From assembly GCF_019039055.1 (NCBI RefSeq), contig NZ_JAHOPB010000001.1:2888001-2952000 (forward strand): DNA of 64,000 nt, written 5' to 3'. The notes under the pieces were generated by a model that had not been told where the DNA came from, ran no database searches, and worked only from the letters and a program-made list of their open reading frames with translations. The position numbers and the translations under genes were made by a program. The DNA is from Reyranella humidisoli. GTDB lineage: Bacteria > Pseudomonadota > Alphaproteobacteria > Reyranellales > Reyranellaceae. Of the stretch, positions 42,858 through 51,809 are shown piece by piece (within the stretch, counting starts at the first letter, position 1; each line of letters starts with the position of its first letter).

Positions 42858-43778
42858 TCAATCGGGGAAATCGAAGTCCAGGTCCTTGGACTTGATGCCG
42901 GCTTTCTCGAACCAGTCGGGGCCCAGCAGGCTGATCGGCTTGCCGATGCACTTCAGGGTCGCGATTCGCTTGCCGTCGCGCTCGACGGCGAGGCCAGCCT
43001 TTTCCTGCACCTCGCCGCGCGGCCCCCATTTGCCGATGCCGGTGTAGACGGTGAAGGCGATGTTGTTCGTTTTCGTCGCGATGCGCAGCCACGCTCCGCC
43101 GCCACCGGCGAAGGGAACGGACTCGCCGCTGGCCGCCTGGGGCGGCGGCATCTGGGCCGCCGGAAGCGTGAGGTCGAGTGGCTCGCTCGAATCAGGCTTG
43201 CCGGTCCGGTACTGCAGGTAGCCCCGGGTGGGACCCGCGTCCTTCGAGGCGCAGACCGATACCAGCTTGGTGGGGCTGGTGCGGCAGGAGAAGACGACCG
43301 TCTCCGTGGGCGTGCAGAACGAGGTCTGCCCGGCTTTGGCGGCGGCCGGAGGAGGAGCGGAAGGCGCAGCGGGTGCGGCCGCGGCGAGGGGGGCGGGCTT
43401 GGCGGAGACAATCAGGACGACGGTATCGCTCTTTTTGCAGTCGGGGTTGCCCTGGCAGGACGCTGCCATCACGCGCGCCGTCTTGTAGGTGAGCGCCAGG
43501 CGCTTGCCCTTCAGGGCCTTCTCCTGGACACAGAGGTCGAAATCCGCGGACTCGTAGAAGATGGCGCCGCGGTCGTCCTTCAGGGTGACGCCGCAGGACA
43601 CGTCGCCGTTCTGGAATTCGATCGGCGTGCCGAAGGCCCGCTTCTTTTCGCCGCCGACCGTGACTGTGTCCTGGGCGGCGGCTGGCAGGGCTGACAACAG
43701 GAGAAAGATCACTGACGCCGAGCGAATGAGGGAAGTAGACAAGCAAGACTCCGGGGCTGAAACGGATGCCGGAGTCAT
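42858..43778 (-). CDS. Secreted protein of unknown function, paired with the protease-like gene
   Basis: About 306 residues. The N-terminus has a signal-like run (LIRSASVIFLLLSALPAAAQ). Start is uncertain: ATG 43778, or TTG 43742 with GGAG about 7 bases upstream, which would place the signal sequence near the beginning. The mature protein has two halves joined by an Ala/Pro-rich linker. Cys residues fall in VSCGVTL, CQGNPDCKK, then FCTPTETVVFSCRTS and SVCAS, compatible with disulfides. The family is unknown to me. It precedes the aspartic protease-like gene in the same direction by 26 bases, so they are probably cotranscribed. Confidence 0.75.
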   Translation of the reverse strand: MTPASVSAPESCLSTSLIRSASVIFLLLSALPAAAQDTVTVGGEKKRAFGTPIEFQNGDVSCGVTLKDDRGAIFYESADFDLCVQEKALKGKRLALTYKTARVMAASCQGNPDCKKSDTVVLIVSAKPAPLAAAAPAAPSAPPPAAAKAGQTSFCTPTETVVFSCRTSPTKLVSVCASKDAGPTRGYLQYRTGKPDSSEPLDLTLPAAQMPPPQAASGESVPFAGGGGAWLRIATKTNNIAFTVYTGIGKWGPRGEVQEKAGLAVERDGKRIATLKCIGKPISLLGPDWFEKAGIKSKDLDFDFPD

Positions 43779-43978
43779 AGACGATGCGGCCGAGTATGTC
43801 GCGCGAGCGACGCGAAAGACCCGCTCCAGCGACGCCGGGCGGGTCTTACGAACTCGCCGGTACATCCGCGGCTCAGTCCGTGTGGACCAGTCAACGCCGG
43901 ATGCCGGGAATAGTTGCCCGACGCGGCCTGGTCACAAGACGGACGCAACTAATGGAGCGCCTGCCTCGTTGATCGCCC

Positions 43979-44329
43979 ATGACCGAAAAAAGCACGCTCG
44001 AGGAGATCAGCCCATATCTTGTCCTGGGCCAGGCCGACGAGGGCGGGCGGCCGATCGTGGAGACGGCACGTGCGCTGCATGACCTGATCGTCACCTTTCC
44101 GCCGCAGGGTCACTATTCGGTGCGAACGGTCGACGACGAATGCGGACCGGCGATCCATTGCGCCTTCGAGCGCAAGGGTGACGCCGACCGGCTGGCTGCA
44201 GCCGTCGGCGCGATCGAGGTCGCGCGCTACGAGAATTACCGCAGCGAGCGCGCTTTCTTGCTGGACGAAAAGTCGACGCGCACCATCCGCCGCACGCTGG
44301 AGCGGCGGCGGTCGATGGCGTCGAACTAG
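43979..44329 (+). CDS. Small cytoplasmic protein of unknown function
   Basis: 116 residues from ATG 43979. The sequence is hydrophilic with no signal peptide or membrane segment. The centre reads YSVRTVDDECGPAIHCAFER and the C-terminus is Arg-rich (STRTIRRTLERRR). No family is recognised. It overlaps the end of the convergent gene at 44326 by 4 bases. The codon use resembles that of its neighbours, which supports a real gene, but the evidence is thin. Confidence 0.5.
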   Translation: MTEKSTLEEISPYLVLGQADEGGRPIVETARALHDLIVTFPPQGHYSVRTVDDECGPAIHCAFERKGDADRLAAAVGAIEVARYENYRSERAFLLDEKSTRTIRRTLERRRSMASN

Positions 44330-44589
44330 AGGATTCCGAACAGGCGCGCCACGCGCTGGACCGCACCCCAGGCCGGATCGAGCGTGGCGAAGGTGCGCGC
44401 CATTTCGTTCGCATCGTTGAGCAGAGCCTTCAGCTTCACATCGCTCGGCTCGTCCTTCTCGGCTTCCAGCCGCGCCTCCTCGAAGAGGGCCCGCAGCTCG
44501 CGCATCTCCTCGGTGTAATCGGCGTCGATCGCCTTCACCGAATCGGCGAGGGCGCTGGCGAGGGTCGGATCGTTCGCTTTGTCGGTCAT
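44326..44589 (-). CDS. Small helical protein of unknown function
   Basis: 87 residues from ATG 44589, five bases after the CoxL-like stop. It is acidic and probably all-helical (ALADSVKAIDADYTEEMRELRALF...), with a short hydrophobic C-terminus (VQRVARLFGIL). No family recognised. The immediate adjacency to the molybdoenzyme gene on the same strand points to cotranscription. Alternative starts further upstream (ATG 44622) would overlap the molybdoenzyme gene. Confidence 0.55.
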   Translation of the reverse strand: MTDKANDPTLASALADSVKAIDADYTEEMRELRALFEEARLEAEKDEPSDVKLKALLNDANEMARTFATLDPAWGAVQRVARLFGIL

Positions 44590-44593
44590 ACTC

Positions 44594-46936
44594 TTACGCT
44601 GCTTTCCTGGATCGATGGGCATCGATGGCCGCCCACAGGGACGATGCGGTGACGGGCATGTCGATATGCTTCAGCCCGGTATGCGGATGGATCGCGTCGA
44701 CGATGGCATTGATGACCGCCGGCGGCGCGCCGATCGCGCCGGCCTCGCCCGCGCCCTTCACGCCCAGCGGATTGGTCGTGCACAGGCTGTTGTGCATGTC
44801 GAACTTCACGTGGGGCACCACGTCCGCACGCGGCAGGGCGTAATCCATGAGCGAGCCGCTCATGAGCTGGCCCGAATCGGGATCGTAGATGGTCTTTTCG
44901 GTGAGCGCCTGTCCGATGCCCTGGCCGACGCCGCCATGGACCTGGCCCTGCAGCAGCAACGGATTAAGCGCCGTGCCGAAATCGTCCATGATCGAATAGT
45001 TAAGGATCTCCAGCGTGCCGGTGTCGGGGTCGATCTCGAGTTCGCAGACATGGCAGCCGTTCGGGAAGGTCGCGGCCTGCGGCGTGCGCGTGAAGGCGTC
45101 GTCGAGGCCGGGCTTGCTGCCCTCCGGCACATGCTTGGGATCGCGGGCGGCGCGCGCCACGTCGAACAGGCTCATCGTGCGGTCGGTGCCGACGATGCGG
45201 AAGGTGGCGTCGGCATACTCGATGTCACCCACCGCCGCTTCCATCGCCGAGGCGGCGACCAGCTTGCCCTTCTCGATGATATTGTCGCTGACGCCCAGCA
45301 CGGCCGCGCCGGCCACCGGGATCGAACGGCTGCCGCCGGTCATGCCCTCGGGGGTGAAGTCCGAATCGCCCTGGACGATGCGGATGCGGTCGGCATCGAC
45401 ACCGAGTCGTGCAGACATGATCTGGGTGAAGGCCGTCTCGTGGCCCTGGCCATTGGTCTGGACGCCGACGAACACGGTGATCGTGTCGTCCTCGTTGAAC
45501 TTTGCGATGGCGCTCTCCGGCGCGCCGCCCGAGCACTTCTCGACATAGGTCGCCATGCCCATGCCGCGCCACTTGCCCTTGGCCAGTGAGGCGGCGCGGC
45601 GGGCGGGGAAGCCCTTCCAGTCGGCCTTCTCCATGCCCTTCAGCATGACGTTGTCGAAATCGCCCGAATCGAAAGTGTCGCCCAGTGCCGTGTTCCACGG
45701 GATCTGGTCGGGCTTCACGAGGTTGCGCTTGCGGATCTCCGCCGGGCCGAGGCCGGTCTCGCGGCCGATATGGTCGACGAAGCGCTCCAGCAGATAGGCG
45801 GCCTCGGGCCGGCCGGCGCCGCGATAGGCATCGGTCGGCACCGTGTTGGTCATCACGCCCTTCACGTTCACGTAGATCGCGGGCGTCTGATAGAGGCCGG
45901 CGAGCATGCCGCTGCCCGCCATGGTCGGGATGAACGCCCCGAAGTGGCTGAGATAGGCGCCCAGCGCGGCATGCGTCGTGACCCGGAGACCCAGGAACTT
46001 GCAGTCCTTGTCGAGTGCCATCTCCGCCAGCGAGACATGGTCGCGACCCTGCACGTCGGAGAGGAAGGCTTCCTGACGATCGGGAATCCACTTCACCGTG
46101 CGCTTTAGTTCGCGGCTCGCCCACACGACCAGCGGATATTCGGGATGCACGAAGATCTTCATGCCGAAGCCGCCGCCCACGTCGCCGGTGCGCACGCGCA
46201 GCTTGGGCTGGCCGATCTTCAGGATCATGTCGGCGACCACGGGGCGGATGACGCTGACGCCCTGCGACGAGACCCAGAGGGTCGAACGGTCGTCCGCCGG
46301 GTCGTATTCGCAGATGGCGCCGCGCGGCTCCATCGAGTTCACGACCAGCCGGTTGTTCACGATCTCGAGCTTCACGACGCGATCGGCCTTGGCGAACGCC
46401 GCCTCGGTGCGGGCCCGGTCACCCATCTCCCAGTCGAAGACGAGGTTGCCCTTGATATGGTCGTGGACCAGCGGCGCGCCGGGCTGCGCGGACTCGAAGG
46501 TGCCGACGGTGTGCGGCCGCGCTTCGTAGTCGACCTCGATCAGTTCGGCAGCGTCCTTGGCCTGCTCCAGCGTCTCGGCGACGACCAGCGCCACCGGATC
46601 GCCGACATGGCGCACGCGGCCCTGGGCCAGCATCGGCCGGGGCGTCTCGCCCCGAGGGGTGCCGTCGCGGTTGGTGACGGGCACCAGGCAGGGGAGATCG
46701 CCGTACCCGGCCGCCTTCACGTCGTCCCCGGTCAGGACCAGCAGCACGCCGGCGGCCTTCTTTGCGGCCGCCGTATCGATGCTCCTGATATCGGCATGGG
46801 CATGGGGCGAGCGCAGAACGTACGCCCGCGCGGCCGGCCCTGAGAGCTTGGTGTCGTCCGTGTAGCGACCGCCGCCGGTGAGAAGCCTCGGGTCCTCGAC
46901 CCGGCGGACCGACTGACCAATGCCGAACTTCGCCAT
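44594..46936 (-). CDS. Xanthine dehydrogenase-family molybdenum-binding subunit, CoxL form II-like
   Basis: 780 residues from ATG 46936, with GGAGGAATTT upstream. The start FGIGQSVRRVEDPRLLTGGG is the common N-terminus of CoxL/CutL subunits. The active-site loop reads TDAYRGAGRPEA, i.e. form II AYRGAGR rather than the AYxCSFR of true CO dehydrogenases. The molybdopterin cytosine dinucleotide contacts (GGGFGMK, GQGHETAF) and the catalytic Glu in GVKGAGEAGAIG are intact. Substrates of such enzymes are aromatic aldehydes, purines or N-heterocycles. No CoxS (2Fe-2S) or CoxM (FAD) gene is adjacent. Confidence 0.9.
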   Translation of the reverse strand: MAKFGIGQSVRRVEDPRLLTGGGRYTDDTKLSGPAARAYVLRSPHAHADIRSIDTAAAKKAAGVLLVLTGDDVKAAGYGDLPCLVPVTNRDGTPRGETPRPMLAQGRVRHVGDPVALVVAETLEQAKDAAELIEVDYEARPHTVGTFESAQPGAPLVHDHIKGNLVFDWEMGDRARTEAAFAKADRVVKLEIVNNRLVVNSMEPRGAICEYDPADDRSTLWVSSQGVSVIRPVVADMILKIGQPKLRVRTGDVGGGFGMKIFVHPEYPLVVWASRELKRTVKWIPDRQEAFLSDVQGRDHVSLAEMALDKDCKFLGLRVTTHAALGAYLSHFGAFIPTMAGSGMLAGLYQTPAIYVNVKGVMTNTVPTDAYRGAGRPEAAYLLERFVDHIGRETGLGPAEIRKRNLVKPDQIPWNTALGDTFDSGDFDNVMLKGMEKADWKGFPARRAASLAKGKWRGMGMATYVEKCSGGAPESAIAKFNEDDTITVFVGVQTNGQGHETAFTQIMSARLGVDADRIRIVQGDSDFTPEGMTGGSRSIPVAGAAVLGVSDNIIEKGKLVAASAMEAAVGDIEYADATFRIVGTDRTMSLFDVARAARDPKHVPEGSKPGLDDAFTRTPQAATFPNGCHVCELEIDPDTGTLEILNYSIMDDFGTALNPLLLQGQVHGGVGQGIGQALTEKTIYDPDSGQLMSGSLMDYALPRADVVPHVKFDMHNSLCTTNPLGVKGAGEAGAIGAPPAVINAIVDAIHPHTGLKHIDMPVTASSLWAAIDAHRSRKAA

Positions 46937-46984
46937 CAAATTCCTCCGTGTTGTCGGGAGGTTAGCCCGGCGGATGGACGCTCG

Positions 46985-47161
46985 CTACAGGATCGTCCAG
47001 ACGAAGCCGGCCATGACGATCAGGATGCCGGCCCCCAGGCCGAGCCAGATTCCGGCCGTCGGGACGCGGATTTCGGCTTGGCGAAGCGTGTGTTCGGCTG
47101 ATTCGTCGAGGATCTTGAAGCCCTGCGCCACGGAAAACCTCGCTGACTGCAATTTCATCAT
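46985..47161 (-). CDS. Single-span small membrane protein
   Basis: 58 residues, ATG ATG start (47161 or 47158). A hydrophilic N-terminal half (SARFSVAQGFKILDESAE) is followed by one membrane segment near the C-terminus (GIWLGLGAGILIVMAGFVW). No family recognised. The frame is complete, the stop lies 48 bases from the molybdoenzyme start, and it is divergent from the kinase gene at 47220. It is too short to be certain, and no strong ribosome site is seen. Confidence 0.5.
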   Translation of the reverse strand: MMKLQSARFSVAQGFKILDESAEHTLRQAEIRVPTAGIWLGLGAGILIVMAGFVWTIL

Positions 47162-47219
47162 GCAACCACCCGAGGAACGCCCGGCAGGTCCGGACGTTGC
47201 TTTGCGGGGCAGGAGTGAA

Positions 47220-49061
47220 ATGCATATCCAGGACGACGATACCGGGCAGAAGCATGCCCGACCTGCGACCGCGCCGGAACCGGTCGTCGACTATGTCGCG
47301 CTCGCGCCGGGACGTGTCGTCGGCCGTTACCAAGTGCTGGAGGTGCTGGGGCAGGGTGGGTTCGGCATTACCTATCGCGTGCGAGATACGCAGCTCGACC
47401 GCGAAGTTGCTCTGAAGGAATACCTGCCGCCGGCTTTGGCGATCCGCCAGGACGGTGCCTCCGTGCTGCCGCGCTCCACCGAGATGGCCGAGGATTTTTC
47501 GTGGGGACGCGAGCGCTTCGTGGCGGAGGGCCGCACGCTCGCCGGTCTCCACGACGCGCCGGCCATCGTGAAGGTCTTCGATTTCATCGAGGCCAACGGC
47601 ACGTCCTACATGGTGATGGAACTGGTCCGCGGCGGAACCCTGGAGGACAGGGTCAAGAACCGGGGGCCGCTTCAGCCGCACGAGGTCGATACGTTCCTGC
47701 CCCTGCTGCTCGAAGGGCTGCAGCAGGTTCATGCGACGGGCTTCCTGCATCGCGATATCAAGCCGGGCAACATCCTGTTGAGCGATGCGGGCGTGCCGAC
47801 GCTGATCGATTTCGGCGCGGCGCGTCTGGCGATCGCCGGCCGCTCGTCGACCATGACGGCCATCTTCACGCCGGGCTTCGCCGCGCCCGAGCAGTTCACC
47901 ACCGGCAAGCAGGGACCTTGGACGGATATCTACGGCCTGGCCGCGACCCTGCATCACGTCATCACCGGCAAGGCGCCACCCAGCGCCTTCGACCGGTTGC
48001 TGGAGGATACCTACCAGCCGCTGGCCGGCCTGCAGCTCATCGGCTACGCGCCGCAGTTGCTGGCCGGCATCGATGCGGGTCTCGCGATCCGCTTCGAGGA
48101 GCGGCCGCAGTCGATCGCCGCCTGGCGGGCGCTTCTCGGCGGGCCGATGGTGGATGCCAATACGACGGTGCTCATGCCGCCGCCGGTCGTCCCGTCCACG
48201 CCGCCGACACCTCCGACACCGCCGACACCTCCGACGCCTCCCAGCCCGCCCACGGCGCTGGCCGTCTCGCCGCGCCCCAGCCGCCGGCCGGCGGCAATCG
48301 CTGCACTGCTGATCGCGCTGCTGGGGCTGGCCGGCGGGTATTACTTCCTTGTCGGCGCGCGGCAGCCGTCGCCGCCTGTCGAAGCGGTGGCTACCGCACC
48401 CGCGACCATGCCCGCCACGGCACCGGAAATCGATTCGACCGTCATGGCGCGCGAAGGCGAGGAGGCGCTTCAACTCATCCCGGCCGATCGCCAGCGCATC
48501 CAGGCGGTGCTGACTTCGCTGGGCTACGACACGCGGGGGGCTGATGGCACCTTCGGTCAGCGCTCGCGGGAAATGATCGCGGCCTGGCAGAAGGCGAAGG
48601 GTCAGCCGGCAACCGGCTATCTCACGGCCGTCCAGATGCCTGCCCTGTTTCGCGAAGCGCCCATCCAGGCCGCGCCGGGCACGCGGGCAGGGGGGACGTC
48701 GCCGCCGCCGCAATCCGCGTCCGCCGCGCCGAGAGGCGCCGGCTCGCACGATGGCGTCTATGGCGGCGGCTTGTCGACCAGTGGCATGGCCGATCTGCCG
48801 GGTGTGGTGACGGCGGAGCTGAGCATTTCCGGGGACCGGCTGATCGGCAGGGTCATCCATCCTGGCTGCGGCGCCTCGTCGATCAGGCTTTCGGTGGCGG
48901 CGTCCGGCGAGATCAGCGGCAGCGGCCGGGTGTTCGAGAGCCAGGATTGCTCGATGGCGCCGTTCACGGCCACGGGCAGGGCCGCCGGCAACAGCGTCAC
49001 GCTGGAAATGCGCACCACCGCCGGCGCGATACGGGGAAGCCTCAACCGACGCGGCGGCTAA
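47220..49061 (+). CDS. Membrane Ser/Thr protein kinase with peptidoglycan-binding domain
   Basis: 613 residues from ATG 47220, with AGGAG 4 bases upstream; an alternative ATG at 47160 would add 20 residues. Kinase domain about 37-305: glycine loop GQGGFGITY, catalytic K66 in VALKEYLPP, HRDIKPGN (D179) and DFG at 197-199. A TPP-repeat linker lies at 327-344, one membrane helix at about 358-378, and a peptidoglycan-binding type 1 domain at about 421-478 (IQAVLTSLGYDTRGADGTFG). A Gly-rich extracellular C-terminus follows. The layout suggests a cell-wall-sensing receptor kinase. The gene is followed by an MpaB-type oxygenase. Confidence 0.9.
   Translation: MHIQDDDTGQKHARPATAPEPVVDYVALAPGRVVGRYQVLEVLGQGGFGITYRVRDTQLDREVALKEYLPPALAIRQDGASVLPRSTEMAEDFSWGRERFVAEGRTLAGLHDAPAIVKVFDFIEANGTSYMVMELVRGGTLEDRVKNRGPLQPHEVDTFLPLLLEGLQQVHATGFLHRDIKPGNILLSDAGVPTLIDFGAARLAIAGRSSTMTAIFTPGFAAPEQFTTGKQGPWTDIYGLAATLHHVITGKAPPSAFDRLLEDTYQPLAGLQLIGYAPQLLAGIDAGLAIRFEERPQSIAAWRALLGGPMVDANTTVLMPPPVVPSTPPTPPTPPTPPTPPSPPTALAVSPRPSRRPAAIAALLIALLGLAGGYYFLVGARQPSPPVEAVATAPATMPATAPEIDSTVMAREGEEALQLIPADRQRIQAVLTSLGYDTRGADGTFGQRSREMIAAWQKAKGQPATGYLTAVQMPALFREAPIQAAPGTRAGGTSPPPQSASAAPRGAGSHDGVYGGGLSTSGMADLPGVVTAELSISGDRLIGRVIHPGCGASSIRLSVAASGEISGSGRVFESQDCSMAPFTATGRAAGNSVTLEMRTTAGAIRGSLNRRGG
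48198..48242 (+). repeat. Short tandem repeat encoding five Thr-Pro-Pro units
   Basis: Five consecutive 9-base units (consensus ACNCCNCCG-like) encode TPP x5 within the juxtamembrane linker of the Ser/Thr kinase, with SPP following. Coding microsatellites of this type change linker length by slippage. Confidence 0.8.
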
Positions 49062-49103
49062 CGGCGCGTTGTCATTGTGGCGCCGCCATGGCAGAGGCTT
49101 GCC

Positions 49104-50159
49104 ATGACCATGAGCCGTTTCCTGAATGGCGCCGAGGCTTCGCGCCAGTACGGGGTACTGGCCGGCCACTATGCCGCTTCCCTGATGTGGATCGACCCGC
49201 TGGCCGACGCCGCCGCGGACGCGTTGCGGCCCTTGGGGGAGTCGTGGTGGCCGATGGTCCTCAAGGCACTCGATGCAGGCGCCGGGACGATGCCGGACAT
49301 GCCGCCGGCGCTGGCGGCGCTCCTTGCCGCGCTGCCGCCGGAGCCGACAGAAGATCAGTGGGCGGCGATGGAAATGGGCCGTGCCGCGATCGCACGCACC
49401 GGCAATTCAGCCGCGCTGATCATGCAATGCACGTCTCTGGTGATCGACGGCTGGTCGCCTCCGATGGGCACGTCCTCGCAGCAGGCGATCCGCCGGCTGG
49501 CCGAGACCGGCGACTGGTGGATCAAGCTTCACGCGCCGGATGGGCTGCGCCGCGGGGCCGAAGGGTACAAGGCCACGCTGCGCCTTCGCCTCAGCAATGC
49601 TTTCCGGCGCCGCGCCGTACGCGATACGGGTACGTGGGATCGGCGTGCCTTGGGAGAGCCCGTCAATCAGGACGATCTATTCGTTCAGGTATCGGCCTTC
49701 ACCGCGGTGATGCTCGAGGGTCTGCACCGCATGGGCTATCGGCTGACGCAGGCGGAGAAGGACGGCTACTACGTCTTCTGGCGCCATGCCGCCGCCGTGC
49801 TGGGCCTGCACAAGACATGGCTCGGGATGATCGACGCCGAGCCGTGCGGCCAGTTCTGGAAAATGTGGCTGCTGGTCAATCCGTCGCCCAACACCCAGGC
49901 CCAGGCGCAGGCGAACCGGACGCTCGACGCATTCGCCCGGACAGGCGGCGGTGCCGCGTTCCTCGATCGCGCCCTCCTGTCGGGCATGACGCACTGGCTG
50001 TTGGGACGCGACGTCGCTCAGGGGCTGGGTATGCCGAACGGCCCGATGACGTATCTGCTGCCGGCGATCTATCCGCCGACCTCGTACCTGGCGCAACGAC
50101 TCGGCGGAAGCCGCGAGCGACGCCTGACGCGGACGGTCGCGGCGCTGGCCCGATCCTAG
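49104..50159 (+). CDS. MpaB/latex-clearing-type oxygenase family protein (DUF2236)
   Basis: 351 residues from ATG 49104 with AGAGG upstream. The central part LRLRLSNAFRRRAVRDTG, LGEPVNQDDLFVQVSAFTAV and YYVFWRHAAAVLGL has the Arg/His and QDD-like pattern of the MpaB/rubber oxygenase family (PF09995), whose characterised members bind haem b and oxidise hydrophobic substrates. No signal peptide is seen. A rubber or lipid substrate cannot be inferred. It begins 42 bases after the kinase stop on the same strand. Confidence 0.72.
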   Translation: MTMSRFLNGAEASRQYGVLAGHYAASLMWIDPLADAAADALRPLGESWWPMVLKALDAGAGTMPDMPPALAALLAALPPEPTEDQWAAMEMGRAAIARTGNSAALIMQCTSLVIDGWSPPMGTSSQQAIRRLAETGDWWIKLHAPDGLRRGAEGYKATLRLRLSNAFRRRAVRDTGTWDRRALGEPVNQDDLFVQVSAFTAVMLEGLHRMGYRLTQAEKDGYYVFWRHAAAVLGLHKTWLGMIDAEPCGQFWKMWLLVNPSPNTQAQAQANRTLDAFARTGGGAAFLDRALLSGMTHWLLGRDVAQGLGMPNGPMTYLLPAIYPPTSYLAQRLGGSRERRLTRTVAALARS

Positions 50160-50187
50160 CCAGCGCCGCTGCCTTCGTCTTGAGTTG

Positions 50188-50772
50188 TTACTTCTTCGGC
50201 GTAATCGCGACGATCAGGACCGACGTGTCGATGGCCGTGAGATTGTCACCGGTCTTGACCCGCGGAAGCTGCGCGCGGCCTTCCGCCGTCGCCGCCGTAT
50301 AGGTCTGGACCTCGCCGCCGCTCGGATTGACGACCGAGATGGTGCCGGCCGAGGGGTTGACGCCCGTGACCCACCAGTTGGCGACGGTCTGCTCGGCCTT
50401 GGCGCCGGCGGCGCGGTTGCCTGACGAGGCGGCGGCGGTGACGCTGAGGTCGCGGTCGCGCGGCGTCTTCGCGTTCGGGCCGGAGAGCACGAAGGTGAGC
50501 TTGTTCTCGAATGCTGCCGAAACCAGGTCGCCGACCTTGCTGGTATCCATCTTCACGCCGGGGCTGACGCTCGAGGTCAGCGAACGGCCGGCGGGGCCCG
50601 TGAAGGTCACGGTGCGCTTGGCCGGATCGATGGCGGTGATGGTCGCGTCGATGGAATAGGTGGTGACCGTCGAGATACCGACGATCGGCTGGCCCTGCGC
50701 GAACGCAGCGCCGGCAGTGGTCGCGAGCGTGCCGGCGATGGCAGCGGTCATCAGGAATCGCTTGGTGAACAT
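50188..50772 (-). CDS. Secreted protein of unknown function with repeated beta motifs
   Basis: 194 residues from ATG 50772, with GGAGGAGAGAT upstream. The signal peptide is cleaved near AFAQG (residue about 26). The mature part has Thr/Val-rich beta-strand repeats such as DATITAIDPAKRTVTFTGPAG and VTGVNPSAGTISVVNPSGGEVQTYT, suggesting two small barrel or OB-like modules. No named family recognised. It is divergent from the RlmM-like gene and ends close to the MpaB-type gene. Confidence 0.7.
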   Translation of the reverse strand: MFTKRFLMTAAIAGTLATTAGAAFAQGQPIVGISTVTTYSIDATITAIDPAKRTVTFTGPAGRSLTSSVSPGVKMDTSKVGDLVSAAFENKLTFVLSGPNAKTPRDRDLSVTAAASSGNRAAGAKAEQTVANWWVTGVNPSAGTISVVNPSGGEVQTYTAATAEGRAQLPRVKTGDNLTAIDTSVLIVAITPKK

Positions 50773-50879
50773 CAGTATCTCTCCTCCGTTGTGCAATTAC
50801 GCTAGCATGAGGTTTGGCGGATTTTCCATCGCCGGCCTGTTACGTTGAGATTGAATATGATCAATCTTCGAGCCGCCGC

Positions 50880-51809
50880 GTGACCACCGCCTATCTTGCC
50901 GTCGAGAGCCAGGAGAACCAGCTGCGCGAGGAGCTGGCGCGCGACGGTGTCACGATCCAGGCCACGCATGGCCGCCTCCTGATGTCGGATTCGGCACCCG
51001 TCTCCGCCGCATGGGCAGCGAACATCTGGCACGACTGCGTCGAGCTGCCGGTCGCTTCGATCGGCACCGCGGCAAAGTCCTTGCGCGACATCCAGCGCAA
51101 CTGGGCGATGTACGCGCCGCTCCATCACCGGCGCGCCGCGCTCATCCAGGAGAAGCTGCCCCATGTCTCCGCAAAGCCCGTGGTCTTTCCTGCTGCCGCA
51201 CCCGTCGCGCCTCTGGGATCCTGGACGCTGCTTGCGCCCGACCGCATGCTCGCGGCCGCTTCGTGCAGTTCACCCTTCGCCAACGGCGAGGTCGAGCTTG
51301 TCGAGGACAAGGTCGGTCCGCCGAGCCGGGCCTATCTGAAACTGTGGGAGGCACTGGTGCGATTGCGCCGCTGGCCGCAGCCGGGCGAACGCTGCCTCGA
51401 TCTCGGCGCTTCGCCGGGTGGCTGGACGTGGGTGCTGGCGCACCTCGGCGCCACTGTCGTCGCGGTCGACAAGGCACCGCTGGATCCGAGGATAGCCGCA
51501 ATGCCGGGCGTCGAATGGCGGGGCGAGAGTGCGTTCGCACTCGATCCCTCGAGCGTCGGTCCGGTCGACTGGCTGTTTTCGGACGTGATCTGCTATCCGG
51601 CGCGGCTGCTGCGGCTGGTCGAGCGCTGGCGCGCGTCGCGACTGGTCCGGAACTTTGTCTGCACGATCAAGTTCCAGGGCGAGACCGATCACGAGACGGC
51701 GAGGGCCTTTGCCGCGATCCCGGGCGCGACGGTCCTGCATCTCCACTACAACAAGCACGAACTCACGTTCCTGCTGCCGCTGCAGCCGCCGGATCCGTTA
51801 CCGCGATAG
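50880..51809 (+). CDS. FtsJ/RlmM-like SAM-dependent RNA methyltransferase
   Basis: 309 residues from GTG 50880 (MTTAYLAVESQENQ-like start); a TTG at 50814 in frame is unlikely. An N-terminal THUMP-like region (about 1-130) is followed by the FtsJ domain: motif I CLDLGASPGGWTWVLAHLG, then VAVDKAPLDP, WLFSDVICYP and TIKFQGETDHE. The K-D-K-E tetrad of 2'-O-methyltransferases is satisfied by D in SDVICYP, K in TIKF and E in KHELTF. RlmM methylates C2498 of 23S rRNA in Escherichia coli; the same target is probable here. Its end overlaps the convergent LysR gene by 12 bases. Confidence 0.8.
   Translation: MTTAYLAVESQENQLREELARDGVTIQATHGRLLMSDSAPVSAAWAANIWHDCVELPVASIGTAAKSLRDIQRNWAMYAPLHHRRAALIQEKLPHVSAKPVVFPAAAPVAPLGSWTLLAPDRMLAAASCSSPFANGEVELVEDKVGPPSRAYLKLWEALVRLRRWPQPGERCLDLGASPGGWTWVLAHLGATVVAVDKAPLDPRIAAMPGVEWRGESAFALDPSSVGPVDWLFSDVICYPARLLRLVERWRASRLVRNFVCTIKFQGETDHETARAFAAIPGATVLHLHYNKHELTFLLPLQPPDPLPR

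Noticed and set aside
43816..43847. Nine-base inverted repeat AAGACCCGC/GCGGGTCTT as a terminator
   Set aside because: The loop is 14 bases, no proper T-run follows on either strand and no gene ends next to it.
44594..46936. True CO dehydrogenase
   Set aside because: The active-site loop is AYRGAGR, not AYxCSFR, so CO oxidation is not supported.
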